Shown one piece after another: positions 45,401 to 53,783 of a stretch of 64,000 nt of DNA (position 1 is the first letter of the stretch; every line of letters begins with the position of its first letter). This DNA is from Bradyrhizobium sp. WSM1417 (lineage in GTDB: Bacteria; Pseudomonadota; Alphaproteobacteria; Rhizobiales; Xanthobacteraceae). Under the pieces are notes generated by a model that worked only from the letters and a program-made list of their open reading frames with translations, did not search any database and was not told the DNA's origin. The stretch lies in contig NZ_KI911783.1 of assembly GCF_000515415.1 (NCBI RefSeq), positions 3,648,392 through 3,712,391 on the forward strand, in the 5' to 3' direction. A program made the position numbers and the translations under genes.

Positions 45401-45589
45401 ATGGGGACCATCATCGAATTTCCGGCCGGTCGCCGGGTGAGCGCGTCGGGGGACGTGGCTCCGCGCGCGGACATGGGCACGATTTTGATCCTTCCCGTGA
45501 TCCGCATCGAGCGCGAGAGCGACGAAACCAGCGGCGATCACGGGCCGGAGCAGGGCACAGCGCCGGGGCGCCGTCGTCGTCGCCGCTAG
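45401..45589 (+). CDS. Small conserved-looking hypothetical protein
   Basis: A protein of 62 residues from the ATG of MGTIIEFPAGRRVS, with GAGAG-like purines upstream; a longer frame begins at 45350. It contains two similar hydrophobic turns, MGTIIEFPAGRR and MGTILILPVIRIE, each preceded by an AD(M) pair. It ends in a run of six Arg. It lies 14 bases before the lipoprotein gene, so it may be the first gene of that operon. I do not recognise a family. Confidence 0.5.
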   Translation: MGTIIEFPAGRRVSASGDVAPRADMGTILILPVIRIERESDETSGDHGPEQGTAPGRRRRRR

Positions 45590-45603
45590 CCTCGGCCTTT
45601 GCA

Positions 45604-46365
45604 ATGCCGGAGAACCTCCGCCAGATCCGGCCCACCGTAACGGCCGTCACGCTCGCAGTGCTGGGCGCGGCGCTTGCCGCCTGTAGTGGCGGTGATTTCG
45701 GCCGGACCCGCGCCGACATGCGCAGCGACGACATGCATCGCTGGCTGGGCGCGGAAGTCACCTCCAGCGTCGGCCTCAAGCCATCCCAATTCCAGCTCAC
45801 CGACGAGGAGCGCCAGCTTCGCGACCTCGCCTATCCCCTGATCGAGCCGCCGCTGTCGCGGCCTGCCTGGAAGAGCGTGTTCGGCGACTACAAGGCGCTG
45901 CCCTCGCCCTGGCGGCAAAAGGTCGTGTTCGACCGCACCATGTACGGTCGCACGCTGATCGACGAGCCGCACCGTTCGCATTCTTCGCGCTATACGCAGC
46001 TGATGGAGGACGTGCGCAACGACATCACCCGCTTCGAGCCGTTCTTCGCCTCCGCGATCCGCGTCATCGACCTCGACAAGAAGCGCAATGCCAGCATGGC
46101 GCGTGTCTCCTCCCTCTCGCCGCAGGAGAAGGAGGACGCGGTCCAGCGCATGCAGGAGAATTCGCTGATCATCCAGTGGGTGCAGCAGTGCCTCGAGCAG
46201 CGCGTCTCGTCCTACCGCTGGGGGCTGGAGCGGCTGGTGATCCAGGCGCCCGACGGCATGGCCGCCGATGCCGACCGTCTGATCGGCGAACTCGCCGCCC
46301 AGACCGCCAACCCGCCGGTCGCGGCCCAGCCGCCCTACGGTCGCGCGGTCGTCTCCAAAGGCTGA
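45604..46365 (+). CDS. Hypothetical lipoprotein
   Basis: A protein of 253 residues. The signal peptide ends in the lipobox LAAC (TLAVLGAALAACSGG), so Cys27 should be lipidated. The mature part is mostly helical, with a conserved-looking segment DEPHRSHSSRYTQLMEDVRNDITRFEPFFA in the middle and QQCLEQRVSSYRWGLERLVIQAP near the end. I recall similar proteins as uncharacterised in Bradyrhizobium. It is probably periplasmic, bound to the outer or inner membrane. No partner is evident. Confidence 0.75.
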   Translation: MPENLRQIRPTVTAVTLAVLGAALAACSGGDFGRTRADMRSDDMHRWLGAEVTSSVGLKPSQFQLTDEERQLRDLAYPLIEPPLSRPAWKSVFGDYKALPSPWRQKVVFDRTMYGRTLIDEPHRSHSSRYTQLMEDVRNDITRFEPFFASAIRVIDLDKKRNASMARVSSLSPQEKEDAVQRMQENSLIIQWVQQCLEQRVSSYRWGLERLVIQAPDGMAADADRLIGELAAQTANPPVAAQPPYGRAVVSKG

Positions 46366-46472
46366 TCGTTTCTAGGGTTGATCATTTTCGGCAGCGCGCC
46401 GGCGCTTGATTGCGTCGGTTAAGCGCTGCTTCAGCAGCTTCCCGACAAATCCTTCAGCGCATCGTGTGCTCG

Positions 46473-47078
46473 TCAACGCTGCCCGTCGTGCACGGAGATG
46501 GCGGATGCCGCGAGGCCCCCAATGCGCGCGTGAGGCCGGCCGCCGGTCGCCATCACCAGCCCGAAGGCAATCTCGTCGCGCCGCGGTGAATCCCATAGCG
46601 TCATCTCCGCGGTGCCGAAATGGCTGCGGACATAGGCGGCGTGAATGTGCCCGAGCGGAATCATGAGCCGCGTGCCCGGACCGCCGATGGTTTTCGCCGC
46701 CGGGACGATCGCCTTGGGCTGACCGAGCACCTCGCGCATGCCCTGGCCGCCGGCTTCGTGCCAGACCGCGCCATGCTCGAGCTCGCCGTCCTCGCCGACG
46801 ATGATGCCCTTGCCATAAGCCTCGATCCGTGCGGCGCCGCCGAGCTGTGCGATCAGCCGCGTTGCGAGCTCACGCCCGAGCTCGCGCAAGGATGCCTGAA
46901 ACGGCATCAGGTCAGGTTCGAAGCGGCCGGCGAACGGATTGCGGATCACCGCGACGGCCGTTCCGACCAGCAGCGGCTTCTCCAGCCGGGGACCGCGCTC
47001 GTGCCAGATGGTCTCGACGCTGAGCGCGGTCTTGCGGATGTCATAGGACACGTCTTGGGCCACCTCTTGGGACGACAT
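46473..47078 (-). CDS. DUF1185 ('amino acid synthesis') family protein
   Basis: A protein of 201 residues. Family landmarks are IRKTALSVETIWHERGP near the start, VAVIRNPFAGRFEPDL, and GGPGTRLMIPLGHIHAAYVRSHF. This is the PF06684 family, named from weak genetic evidence and without a defined reaction. It is 9 bases downstream of an FAH-family gene on the same strand, so the two form an operon. The GntR regulator lies further upstream. A role in the breakdown pathway encoded by this cluster is likely. Confidence 0.85.
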   Translation of the reverse strand: MSSQEVAQDVSYDIRKTALSVETIWHERGPRLEKPLLVGTAVAVIRNPFAGRFEPDLMPFQASLRELGRELATRLIAQLGGAARIEAYGKGIIVGEDGELEHGAVWHEAGGQGMREVLGQPKAIVPAAKTIGGPGTRLMIPLGHIHAAYVRSHFGTAEMTLWDSPRRDEIAFGLVMATGGRPHARIGGLAASAISVHDGQR

Positions 47079-47087
47079 GCACAGGCT

Positions 47088-47951
47088 CTATGCTTCGTCG
47101 ACGACGGGATTGCGCAGCACGCCGATGTTCTCGATCTCGACCTCGACCACGTCGCCGGGCTTGAGGAAGACCGGCGGCTTGCGGGTGAAGCCGACGCCGG
47201 CCGGCGTGCCGGTGGCGATGACGTCGCCGGGGACGAGATCGAAGATGGTCGAGCTGTACTCGATCAGCCGCGGGATCGAGAAGATCAGCATCGAGGTGTC
47301 GGAGGATTGCACCACCGCGCCGTTGACGCGCGTCTCGAGCTTCAGCTTGGTGGGATCGCCGATTTCGTCCGGCGTCACCAGCCATGGTCCGAACGGGCCG
47401 GTGCCGACGAAGTTCTTGCCGGAGGCGATCTGCTGGGCGTGACGCTGCCAGTCGCGCACGCTGACGTCGTTGTAGATCGAATAGCCCGCCACGTGATCCC
47501 AGGCGTTGGCCTGGCTGATGTGACGGCCGCCCTTGCCGATGACGACAGCAAGCTCGCCCTCCCAGTCGAAATTGTCCGAGACTTTCGGCCGGATCACGGG
47601 CGCGTCGTGCGCGACTTGGGAGCGCCAGACCCGGAGGAAGATCGGCGGAAACTCCGTGATCTCGCGCTTCATGCCGAACGCCACGGCTTCATTGTGGTGG
47701 TCGAGATAATTGCGCACGGCGCAGACGATCTTTTCCGGACGCGGGATCACCGGAAGATATTTGACGTTGCTCAGCGCCATTGTGGGCTTGTGCCCGGCGA
47801 CGATGGCCTCGCGCCGCGCATAGTCGTCGCTGCCGAGGAAGTCCGCGAGAACAGGGTACTGGGGCAGGGCGCGACCGAGATCCACGACGCCATTTTCGAC
47901 AACGGCGCCCCAGCTTTCCCGATTTCCGTCCAAGAACGACAGCAGCTTCAT
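47088..47951 (-). CDS. Fumarylacetoacetate hydrolase-family protein
   Basis: A protein of 287 residues with the FAH fold, which cleaves C-C bonds or decarboxylates beta-diketo acids and aromatic ring-fission products. The divalent-metal site is seen in PIFLRVWRSQVAHDAPVIRPK (approach), DNFDWEGELAVVIGKGGRHI (E and D ligands) and GDVIATGTPAGVGFTRKPP. It is the promoter-proximal gene of the pair with DUF1185. A candidate GntR operator lies at 47973-48003, 22-52 bases upstream. The substrate is presumably a ring-cleavage or keto acid product made by the dioxygenase-like enzyme at 49868. Confidence 0.93.
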   Translation of the reverse strand: MKLLSFLDGNRESWGAVVENGVVDLGRALPQYPVLADFLGSDDYARREAIVAGHKPTMALSNVKYLPVIPRPEKIVCAVRNYLDHHNEAVAFGMKREITEFPPIFLRVWRSQVAHDAPVIRPKVSDNFDWEGELAVVIGKGGRHISQANAWDHVAGYSIYNDVSVRDWQRHAQQIASGKNFVGTGPFGPWLVTPDEIGDPTKLKLETRVNGAVVQSSDTSMLIFSIPRLIEYSSTIFDLVPGDVIATGTPAGVGFTRKPPVFLKPGDVVEVEIENIGVLRNPVVDEA

Positions 47952-47972
47952 GGTTTCGTCCCAAAGGTTGGT

Positions 47973-48003
47973 ATTTTCGATCTTCCCTATTATTTTCGAA
48001 AAT
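47973..48003. promoter_or_regulatory. Candidate GntR operator, upstream of the FAH-family gene
   Basis: It contains the perfect palindrome ATTTTCGAAAAT (47992-48003) and a second ATTTTCG (47973-47979) 19 bases before it. The same arrangement occurs at 48805-48834 in the GntR/dehydrogenase promoter region. The position, 22-52 bases upstream of the FAH gene start, fits repression of its promoter. Confidence 0.7.
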
Positions 48004-48045
48004 CAGGCGGGACGCAAGCCCACGGCGATAAAAAGCCGGTGCAGC

Positions 48046-48759
48046 CTATTCGGTATCGAGCAGGTGTGCGGCGTATGTCGCGACGTTGGAGGCGGTCGAG
48101 CGGATATGCGTCTCGATCAGCTGCACCGCGAGATCCGGATTGCGCGAGATGGCGGCCTGCATGATCGCCTGGTGCTCGCCGGCCTTGTCGCGCGGACGCG
48201 GCCGGAAATTGGCCGACAGATGCCGATAGCGCTCGGCGCGATCGAACAACTCGGCGCGAATGGCCAGGAGTGTCGCGGAGCCGCAGGCGGAGACCAGCGC
48301 CTGGTGGAATTGGCGATGGGCGATCTTCCATTCGGGATCGCGCAGCGGATGTTCGGGGTCGCGCTGCTCGATTCGCTTTAATCTATGCAGTGTCGAGATC
48401 ACGGCGATTTCCCAATCGTCGTCGCCCCGCTCGATCGCGCGGCGGATCAATTCCACCTCGATCAGCACCCGCGCATCGGTGACCTCCACCAGATCCTGGC
48501 GGCTGACCGGCGCCACGCGAAACCCGCGCTGCTCCTGCGCGTCGACCAGGCCTTCGGCGGTAAGCGCCGTCAGCGCCTCGCGCAGCGTCGTGAAACTGAC
48601 GCCGAATCGTTCGCGCAGGACGTCGAATCGCAGCGGCTCGCCCGGGGCCAGGCCGCAGGCGATGATCTCCTCGCGCAGCCGATGGGTGATGTCGGCGGCA
48701 ACGGTCTTGCCGAATTCCTTGCGGGGGCGAATGGCGCTGTCGGACATGGTTTCTGTCAT
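48046..48759 (-). CDS. GntR-family regulator (FadR/FCD type)
   Basis: A protein of 237 residues. An N-terminal winged helix (about 20-85: DITHRLREEIIACGLAPGEP, then LRERFGVSFTTLREALTALT) binds DNA. The C-terminal FCD domain (about 95-230) has the metal/ligand residues D, H, H in ADARVLIEVELIRRA, HRQFHQALVSACG and EHQAIMQAAI. Such regulators usually repress carboxylic or aromatic acid catabolic genes and release DNA on binding the substrate. It sits between the two halves of the cluster and divergent from the dehydrogenase gene. The matching palindromes in both promoter regions are its likely targets. Two ATGs (48759, 48747) are possible. Confidence 0.92.
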   Translation of the reverse strand: MTETMSDSAIRPRKEFGKTVAADITHRLREEIIACGLAPGEPLRFDVLRERFGVSFTTLREALTALTAEGLVDAQEQRGFRVAPVSRQDLVEVTDARVLIEVELIRRAIERGDDDWEIAVISTLHRLKRIEQRDPEHPLRDPEWKIAHRQFHQALVSACGSATLLAIRAELFDRAERYRHLSANFRPRPRDKAGEHQAIMQAAISRNPDLAVQLIETHIRSTASNVATYAAHLLDTE

Positions 48760-48804
48760 TGAATCGATATCTCAACATGGCGCGCTAACGAGCATCTTGC
48801 AATA

Positions 48805-48834
48805 ATTTTCGTAAAGGATATGATTTTCGAAAAT
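48805..48834. promoter_or_regulatory. Candidate GntR operator, GntR/dehydrogenase promoter region
   Basis: It has ATTTTCG at 48805-48811 and the perfect palindrome ATTTTCGAAAAT at 48823-48834, 18 bases apart from start to start. It lies 46-75 bases upstream of the GntR gene and 25-54 bases upstream of the dehydrogenase gene. It would allow joint control of both directions. Confidence 0.72.
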
Positions 48835-48858
48835 ATGGCTTGGGAGGCGTGTGACAAC

Positions 48859-49851
48859 ATGAGAGCGGTGCTAGTGCGTCAGCCGGGTGGGCCGGACGCA
48901 CTCGAAGTGGTCGAGCTTCCGATGCCTGTGCCCGGACCCGGCCAGGTGCAGATCCGCGCCGAAGCATTCGGCGTCGGGCAGCCCGATGTGCTGATCCGGC
49001 GTGGCGTCTACAAATGGATGCCGCCGCTGCCGGCCAATCCCGGCAACGACGTCGCCGGCCGCATTGCCGCGCTTGGGTCCGGCGTCGAGGGGCTTGCGAT
49101 CGGCCAGAAGGTGCTGCTGAGCGCGCGCGACCTGCCGCAGCGCGGCGGCTGCTACGCCGACTATGTGGTCGCGCCCGCGGACGCCATTCACGTGCTGCCC
49201 GACAATGTCGATCTGCAAGCGGCCGTGTGCCTGTCGAACTATCAGGTCGCCTACGCGCTGCTGCACGAGTGCCGCCATCCGCGTGCACCGGCGAGCGTGC
49301 TGGTGATCGGGGCTGCCGGTGGTGTCGGCACCGCGCTGGTGCAGCTCGCCAAGCTCGCGCAGATGAATGTCATCGGCACGGTCTCCACCGACGAGAAGGC
49401 CGCATTCGCGCGCGGCAACGGCGCCGATCATGTCATCTACTACCGCCGCGAAGACGTGGTGGCGCGGACCCGCGAGCTGACCAATGGCGAGGGCGTCGGC
49501 CTCGTGCTCGATCACGTCTGTGGGCCCGAGTTCACCGGCTATCTCGGCGCGCTCGGCAAATGGGGGACGCTGCTGTCGTACAACGCCTTCGCAGGATTGC
49601 CGGAAGAAAACCTGATGGCGGCGATGCGAGACCATCTCGACATCTGCCCGGCGATACGCTGCTTCTCCTTCCACATCTACGACCACGATCGCGACGGGCG
49701 TCGCGCGCTCATGCGCAACGTGATCGACGCGCTGAGCCGCAATGCGATCAAGCCGGCCATCTCGGCGGTCCTGAAGCTCGACGAGGTCAGGCAGGCCCAC
49801 ACGCTGCTCGAGCAAGGCTCGGCGCTCGGCAAGATCATCATGACGCCATGA
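48859..49851 (+). CDS. Zinc-binding-type dehydrogenase / quinone oxidoreductase (MDR)
   Basis: A protein of 330 residues from the ATG of MRAVLVRQPGGPDALEV, which is the family start; an upstream ATG at 48820 would overlap the operator. It is a medium-chain reductase: GroES-like domain with GVGQPDVLIRRGVYKWMPPLPANPGNDVAGR, then the nucleotide-binding VIGAAGGVGTALVQLAK. No structural zinc Cys cluster is visible, which fits the NADPH:quinone reductase (QOR) subgroup. It is followed at 16 bases by the dioxygenase-like gene. Confidence 0.88.
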   Translation: MRAVLVRQPGGPDALEVVELPMPVPGPGQVQIRAEAFGVGQPDVLIRRGVYKWMPPLPANPGNDVAGRIAALGSGVEGLAIGQKVLLSARDLPQRGGCYADYVVAPADAIHVLPDNVDLQAAVCLSNYQVAYALLHECRHPRAPASVLVIGAAGGVGTALVQLAKLAQMNVIGTVSTDEKAAFARGNGADHVIYYRREDVVARTRELTNGEGVGLVLDHVCGPEFTGYLGALGKWGTLLSYNAFAGLPEENLMAAMRDHLDICPAIRCFSFHIYDHDRDGRRALMRNVIDALSRNAIKPAISAVLKLDEVRQAHTLLEQGSALGKIIMTP

Positions 49852-49867
49852 GGGGGTGGATTGCACG

Positions 49868-50773
49868 ATGACGACACAAGCACCCATTGCACGCTTCACC
49901 CGGCTTCGTCACGCGAGCTTTGCCTCGCCCGATCCCGAGCGGTTGCTCGACTATTACCGCGCCGTGATCGGTCTTGGCCTCGTCGGCCGCGACGGCAACC
50001 GCAGCTTCCTCGCCAACGATTCCGAGCAGCTTTCGCTGGTGATCGAACCCGGCGACGTGGCGCTGACGAGCATTGCCTTCGAGATATCTCCTGATGTCCA
50101 GATCGAGGCGCTGGGCGCCGCGCTGAAGCAGGCCGATCTGCGACCCGAACTGAAAAGCGATCCCCTGCCTGGCGTTTCCAACTCGCTGTCGTTCAGCGAT
50201 CCCGAAGGCACACGCTTCGAGTTGATCCAGGGCTGGAAGCCGACGCCCGCGCAGGAGCGCATCGGTGCGCTTGCCGTCAGCAAGCTCGGCCATGTCGCCC
50301 TTCGCACGCCCGATCCGCGCGCGGCCTCTGAGTTTTACGCGAACATGATGGGCCTGCGGGTCTCCGACTGGATCGAGGACCGCTTCGTCTTCATGCGCAG
50401 CGGCTATGAACATCACACGCTGAACTTCGCGCGCGCGCCCGGCCGCGGCCTGCATCATGTCGCGTTCGAGCTGCGGGGGCCGACCCACATGCAGCAGGCG
50501 TGCGATCATCTCGCCCGACATAAGCTCCCGGTGCTCTGGGGACCGGTACGTCACGGCCCCGGCCACAACACGGCGATCTATCATCGCAATCCCGACGGGC
50601 ATCTGGTCGAGCTGTTCCACGACCTCGACCGCATGACCGACGAGGCGCTCGGCTATTTCGAGCCGCGTCCCTGGCATCGCGATCGACCGCAGCGGCCAAA
50701 AGTCTGGGTCGGTCTGCCGCGCGACGTCTGGGGCATGCCGCCATCGCCTGAATGCACGGAGTTCGCCCGTTAG
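49868..50773 (+). CDS. Two-domain VOC protein, extradiol dioxygenase-like
   Basis: A protein of 301 residues from the ATG of MTTQAPIARF (a GTG four codons earlier is possible). Two vicinal oxygen chelate domains are present, residues about 10-125 and 137-255, as in type I extradiol dioxygenases (BphC-like). Iron ligands are expected at His142 (KLGHVALRT), His196 or 197 (GLHHVAFEL) and Glu248 (GHLVELF), all in the C-terminal domain. The enzyme would open a catecholic or similar ring, giving products for the FAH-family hydrolase. A tail of about 40 residues ends PPSPECTEFAR. The cluster context supports aromatic catabolism; the substrate is not known. Confidence 0.88.
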   Translation: MTTQAPIARFTRLRHASFASPDPERLLDYYRAVIGLGLVGRDGNRSFLANDSEQLSLVIEPGDVALTSIAFEISPDVQIEALGAALKQADLRPELKSDPLPGVSNSLSFSDPEGTRFELIQGWKPTPAQERIGALAVSKLGHVALRTPDPRAASEFYANMMGLRVSDWIEDRFVFMRSGYEHHTLNFARAPGRGLHHVAFELRGPTHMQQACDHLARHKLPVLWGPVRHGPGHNTAIYHRNPDGHLVELFHDLDRMTDEALGYFEPRPWHRDRPQRPKVWVGLPRDVWGMPPSPECTEFAR

Positions 50774-50848
50774 CGGATTCAAACTCGACTTGAAGAACGC
50801 CGCCTCGTCGCGGCCAACGATAGAACAATCAAAAGGGAGGACGCATCC

Positions 50849-51826
50849 ATGCGAAGGATGAAGCGGCTTGCTGCGGCGATTTTTCTGTTTGGCGGTTGTC
50901 TCGCAACCACTCCGGCGTCGGCCGACAATTATCCGTCGCGCCCGATCCGGCTGCTGCATGGATTTGCCGCCGGGGGCGCGGCCGACACGCTGTCGCGCAT
51001 CATCGCCGACGGGCTCTCGAAAAAGCTCGGACAACCGACCATCGTCGAGGCCAAGCCCGGCGCCGGCGGCAACATCGCCGCGGATGCCATCGCGAAAGCG
51101 GCGCCCGACGGCTACACGATCGGGCTCGTCACCGGCGCTCACGCCATTTCCGCGGCGACCTACAAGAGTCTCGCATACCAGCCGGCCGAGAGTTTCGAGA
51201 TGATCTCGACGCTGGTCTATTACGCGCTCGTCATCGCCGTGCGCAGCGACTACCCGGCAAAATCGCTGGGCGAGCTCGTCGCCATGGCAAAGCAGAAGCC
51301 CGGTGCGCTCTCCTTCGGATCGGTCGGTTTCGGCAGCACCCATCATCTTGCAGGCGAGCTGTTGAACGCAGCCGCCGGCGTCGAGATCGTGCACGTGCCT
51401 TATCGCGGCGATTCTCAATCGATCACCGCGCTGCTCGGCGGAGAGATTCCGGTAATCGTCGGCACGCCGGTCCTGCTCGCCCCGCAGATACAGGCGGGCG
51501 CGATCCGCGGCCTGGCGGTGACCTCGCCGACCCGCACCGCATTGTTGCCCGATGTGCCGACGGTTCAGGAAGCTGGTATCAAGGGATATGACGTGCGCAC
51601 CTGGGCCGGCCTGCTGGCCCCGAAGGGAACGCCGCCCGCCATCATGGCCGCACTCAATGCGGCGACGTTGGACGCTCTTAGGGATCCCGACCTCAAGCAA
51701 CGTCTGGAGACCGCCGTCGGCGGCGAGGTTCGCGGCAGCTCGCCGGAGGACATGAAGAAGCTGATCGAGACCGAGATCAGCAAATGGACCGGCGTGGTGG
51801 AGCGGGCGAAGATCCCGAAGATCTGA
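50849..51826 (+). CDS. Bug-family periplasmic binding protein (TctC-like)
   Basis: A protein of 325 residues, with a signal peptide ending at ASA. The mature protein starts DNYPSRPIRLLHGFAAGGAAD, and IVEAKPGAGGNIAADAIAKAAPDG is the carboxylate-binding loop of the family. A GGGAGG ribosome site lies upstream. No tctA or tctB gene is adjacent, so it is an orphan that either uses a distant permease or acts as a sensor. It is the last gene on the plus strand of the catabolic cluster, so it may bind the cluster's substrate. Confidence 0.92.
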   Translation: MRRMKRLAAAIFLFGGCLATTPASADNYPSRPIRLLHGFAAGGAADTLSRIIADGLSKKLGQPTIVEAKPGAGGNIAADAIAKAAPDGYTIGLVTGAHAISAATYKSLAYQPAESFEMISTLVYYALVIAVRSDYPAKSLGELVAMAKQKPGALSFGSVGFGSTHHLAGELLNAAAGVEIVHVPYRGDSQSITALLGGEIPVIVGTPVLLAPQIQAGAIRGLAVTSPTRTALLPDVPTVQEAGIKGYDVRTWAGLLAPKGTPPAIMAALNAATLDALRDPDLKQRLETAVGGEVRGSSPEDMKKLIETEISKWTGVVERAKIPKI

Positions 51827-51839
51827 TCCCAAATAAGCG

Positions 51840-52241
51840 CTATCGCGCTTCGACCACCTCGCCATCCTCCTTCACGAACCGGCCGACGGGATTATCCAGG
51901 AGATCGATCACGGCTTCCGAGGGACGGCACAGGCGTGTGCCCTTGGGCGTCACCACGATCGGACGGTTGATCAGGATGGGGTGCGCGAGCATCTGCTCGA
52001 TCAGCTCGTCGTCCGACCATTTCGGGTCATCAAGGCCGAGCTCCTTGTAGGGCGTGCCTTTCTCCCGCAGCAACTCGCGAACGGAGATGCCCAGAGCCTT
52101 GACGAGCTCGACGAGCTTTTCGCGGGATGGTGGCGTCTTCAGATATTCGACGACGAGGGGTTCGACGCCGCTCTGCCGGATCATCGCCAACGTGTTGCGC
52201 GAGGTGCCGCAGGCGGGGTTGTGATAGATCGTGACGCTCAT
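51840..52241 (-). CDS. arsC: Arsenate reductase, glutaredoxin type
   Basis: A protein of 133 residues that reduces arsenate to arsenite with glutathione and glutaredoxin. It closely follows the R773 enzyme: YHNPACGTSRNTLAMIR carries the catalytic Cys11, and HPILINRPIVVTPKGTRLCRPSE holds the arginines that bind the oxyanion. Its ATG overlaps the acr3 stop by four bases, and it ends the operon arsR-acr3-arsC. Confidence 0.97.
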   Translation of the reverse strand: MSVTIYHNPACGTSRNTLAMIRQSGVEPLVVEYLKTPPSREKLVELVKALGISVRELLREKGTPYKELGLDDPKWSDDELIEQMLAHPILINRPIVVTPKGTRLCRPSEAVIDLLDNPVGRFVKEDGEVVEAR

Positions 52242-53293
52242 GATCGGACCTCAACCGCAGTGGCCGCCTTGCCGGCGCCTGCTTCGTACCAGCCTCTGGT
52301 CGCCTTCACGATGCGGACAACGGATAGCATCACCGGCACCTCGACAAGAACGCCGACCACAGTTGCAAGCGCTGCGCCGGAGTCCAGGCCAAACAAGCTG
52401 ATCGCGGCCGCCACTGCCAACTCAAAGAAGTTGCTCGCGCCGATCAGCGCTGCTGGAGCGGCGACGCACCAGGCCACGCCAAACCTCCGGCTGAGCCAAT
52501 ACGCCAGGCCCGCATTGAAATAAACCTGGACCAGGATCGGCACTGCGAGGATCGCGATCACGCCCGGCTGCCTGACGATCTGCTCTCCCTGAAAGCCGAA
52601 CAGGAGAACCAACGTCGCCAGCAACGCAACGAGAGAAAGAGGTTGCAGCGTTCGCAGGCTGCGGGCCAAAGCATCGCCGCCCTTTTGCAGCAGCACTCGT
52701 CGCCACACTTGCGCGACGATCACGGGGACCACGATGTATAGCAAGACTGACAGAAGCAATGTGCCCCAGGGGACGCTGATGGAGGCCACCCCGAGCAGCA
52801 GTCCCACGAGCGGTGCGAACAGGAAGACCATGATCAAATCGTTGAGCGCGACCTGGCTCAAAGTGTAGTGAGGCTCCCCTTCGCACAGGTTGGACCATAC
52901 GAACACCATAGCGGTGCAAGGCGCGGCGGCCAGCAGGATCAGGCCCGCGATGTAGGACGAGATCTGGCCCGGCGGCAGCATTGGTGCGAACACATGGCCG
53001 ATGAAGAAAGAGCCCAGCAGCGCCATCGAGAATGGTTTTACGGCCCAATTGATGAAAAGGGTCACGCCCACGCCGCGCCAATGCTCGCGGACCTGGGCCA
53101 ACGAGCCGAAATCGATCTTCAGCAACATCGGCACGATCATGAGCCAGATCAGCGCCGCAACCGGCAGGTTGACCTTGGCAACCTCAGCGGTCGCGACCGC
53201 AGCAAAGAAGCCTGGCATGACATGTCCCAGCGCGACGCCGGCCACGATGCAAAACGCAACCCAGAGAGTAAGGTATCGTTCGAAGAATCCCAT
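52238..53293 (-). CDS. acr3: Arsenite efflux transporter Acr3
   Basis: A protein of 351 residues with ten membrane helices of the BART superfamily; it exports As(III). The family motif PCTAMVFVWSNLCEGEPHYTL contains the essential cysteine in the fourth helix, and GASNFFELAVAAAISLFGL is the ninth-helix signature. It is more similar in these motifs to bacterial ACR3 than to ArsB. The gene is 127 bases downstream of arsR and overlaps arsC by four bases. Confidence 0.96.
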   Translation of the reverse strand: MGFFERYLTLWVAFCIVAGVALGHVMPGFFAAVATAEVAKVNLPVAALIWLMIVPMLLKIDFGSLAQVREHWRGVGVTLFINWAVKPFSMALLGSFFIGHVFAPMLPPGQISSYIAGLILLAAAPCTAMVFVWSNLCEGEPHYTLSQVALNDLIMVFLFAPLVGLLLGVASISVPWGTLLLSVLLYIVVPVIVAQVWRRVLLQKGGDALARSLRTLQPLSLVALLATLVLLFGFQGEQIVRQPGVIAILAVPILVQVYFNAGLAYWLSRRFGVAWCVAAPAALIGASNFFELAVAAAISLFGLDSGAALATVVGVLVEVPVMLSVVRIVKATRGWYEAGAGKAATAVEVRS

Positions 53294-53420
53294 GGGCTAG
53301 GCCACATCGTTATTGCAAAGGGAGGCGCCATCGGAGCGGCCGATCTCGCGCAGCTTGGTGCCAAGGGACAGCTTGTCGATGCTCCTCAGCGGAGGTTCAC
53401 AAAGGCAGCAATCCTGTTCT

Positions 53421-53783
53421 TCAGGCACGGCTTCGCTCCTTTCGTTTTGGCGAGCAGCAGGCCTGAAGGCTCTCGACGACCGGCTCGCAAACTTCCGGCC
53501 GCCCGCCGCAGCAATCTCGCAGCAGGAAGACCGCGACGTCGCGGAATTCGGCAAGGTTGGCGCGGTAGACGATCGAGCGGCTGTGTCGCTCGGAGGTGAC
53601 AAGGCGCGCGCGTGTCAGGATCGACAGATGCGCCGACAGCGTATTCGATGGGACTTCCAGCAGGCGAGCGAGATCGCCGGCCGCAAGCCCGTCGGGCTCG
53701 TGCCTGACGAGGGTCCGGAACGCCTCCAGACGGGTCGACTGGGACAGGGCTGCGAGCGCGAGGACTGCTTCTTCGGTTTCCAT
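53421..53783 (-). CDS. arsR: Arsenic-responsive repressor ArsR (copy 1)
   Basis: A protein of 120 residues from the ATG of METEEAVLALAALSQSTRLEA. The winged helix is GDLARLLEVPSNTLSAHLSIL. The As(III)-binding cysteines are at the C-terminal end (RDCCGGRPEVCEP and a further CC), the arrangement of the Acidithiobacillus ArsR type rather than the CxC in the recognition helix. It is the first gene of arsR-acr3-arsC. A dyad containing TATTTCCA overlaps its start region. Two paralogous ArsR genes lie further right. Confidence 0.94.
   Translation of the reverse strand: METEEAVLALAALSQSTRLEAFRTLVRHEPDGLAAGDLARLLEVPSNTLSAHLSILTRARLVTSERHSRSIVYRANLAEFRDVAVFLLRDCCGGRPEVCEPVVESLQACCSPKRKERSRA

Noticed and set aside
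49838..51865. Long open frame of 675 codons on the minus strand
   Set aside because: It lies antisense to the VOC dioxygenase-like and Bug genes, which have clear family motifs. The antisense translation is Arg/Gly/His-rich low complexity, typical of high-GC shadow frames.
53294..53420. Possible extra gene or remnant between arsR copy 1 and acr3
   Set aside because: Short frames here (for example ending near 53297) have no ribosome site and no resemblance to known ars genes; I leave it as non-coding.
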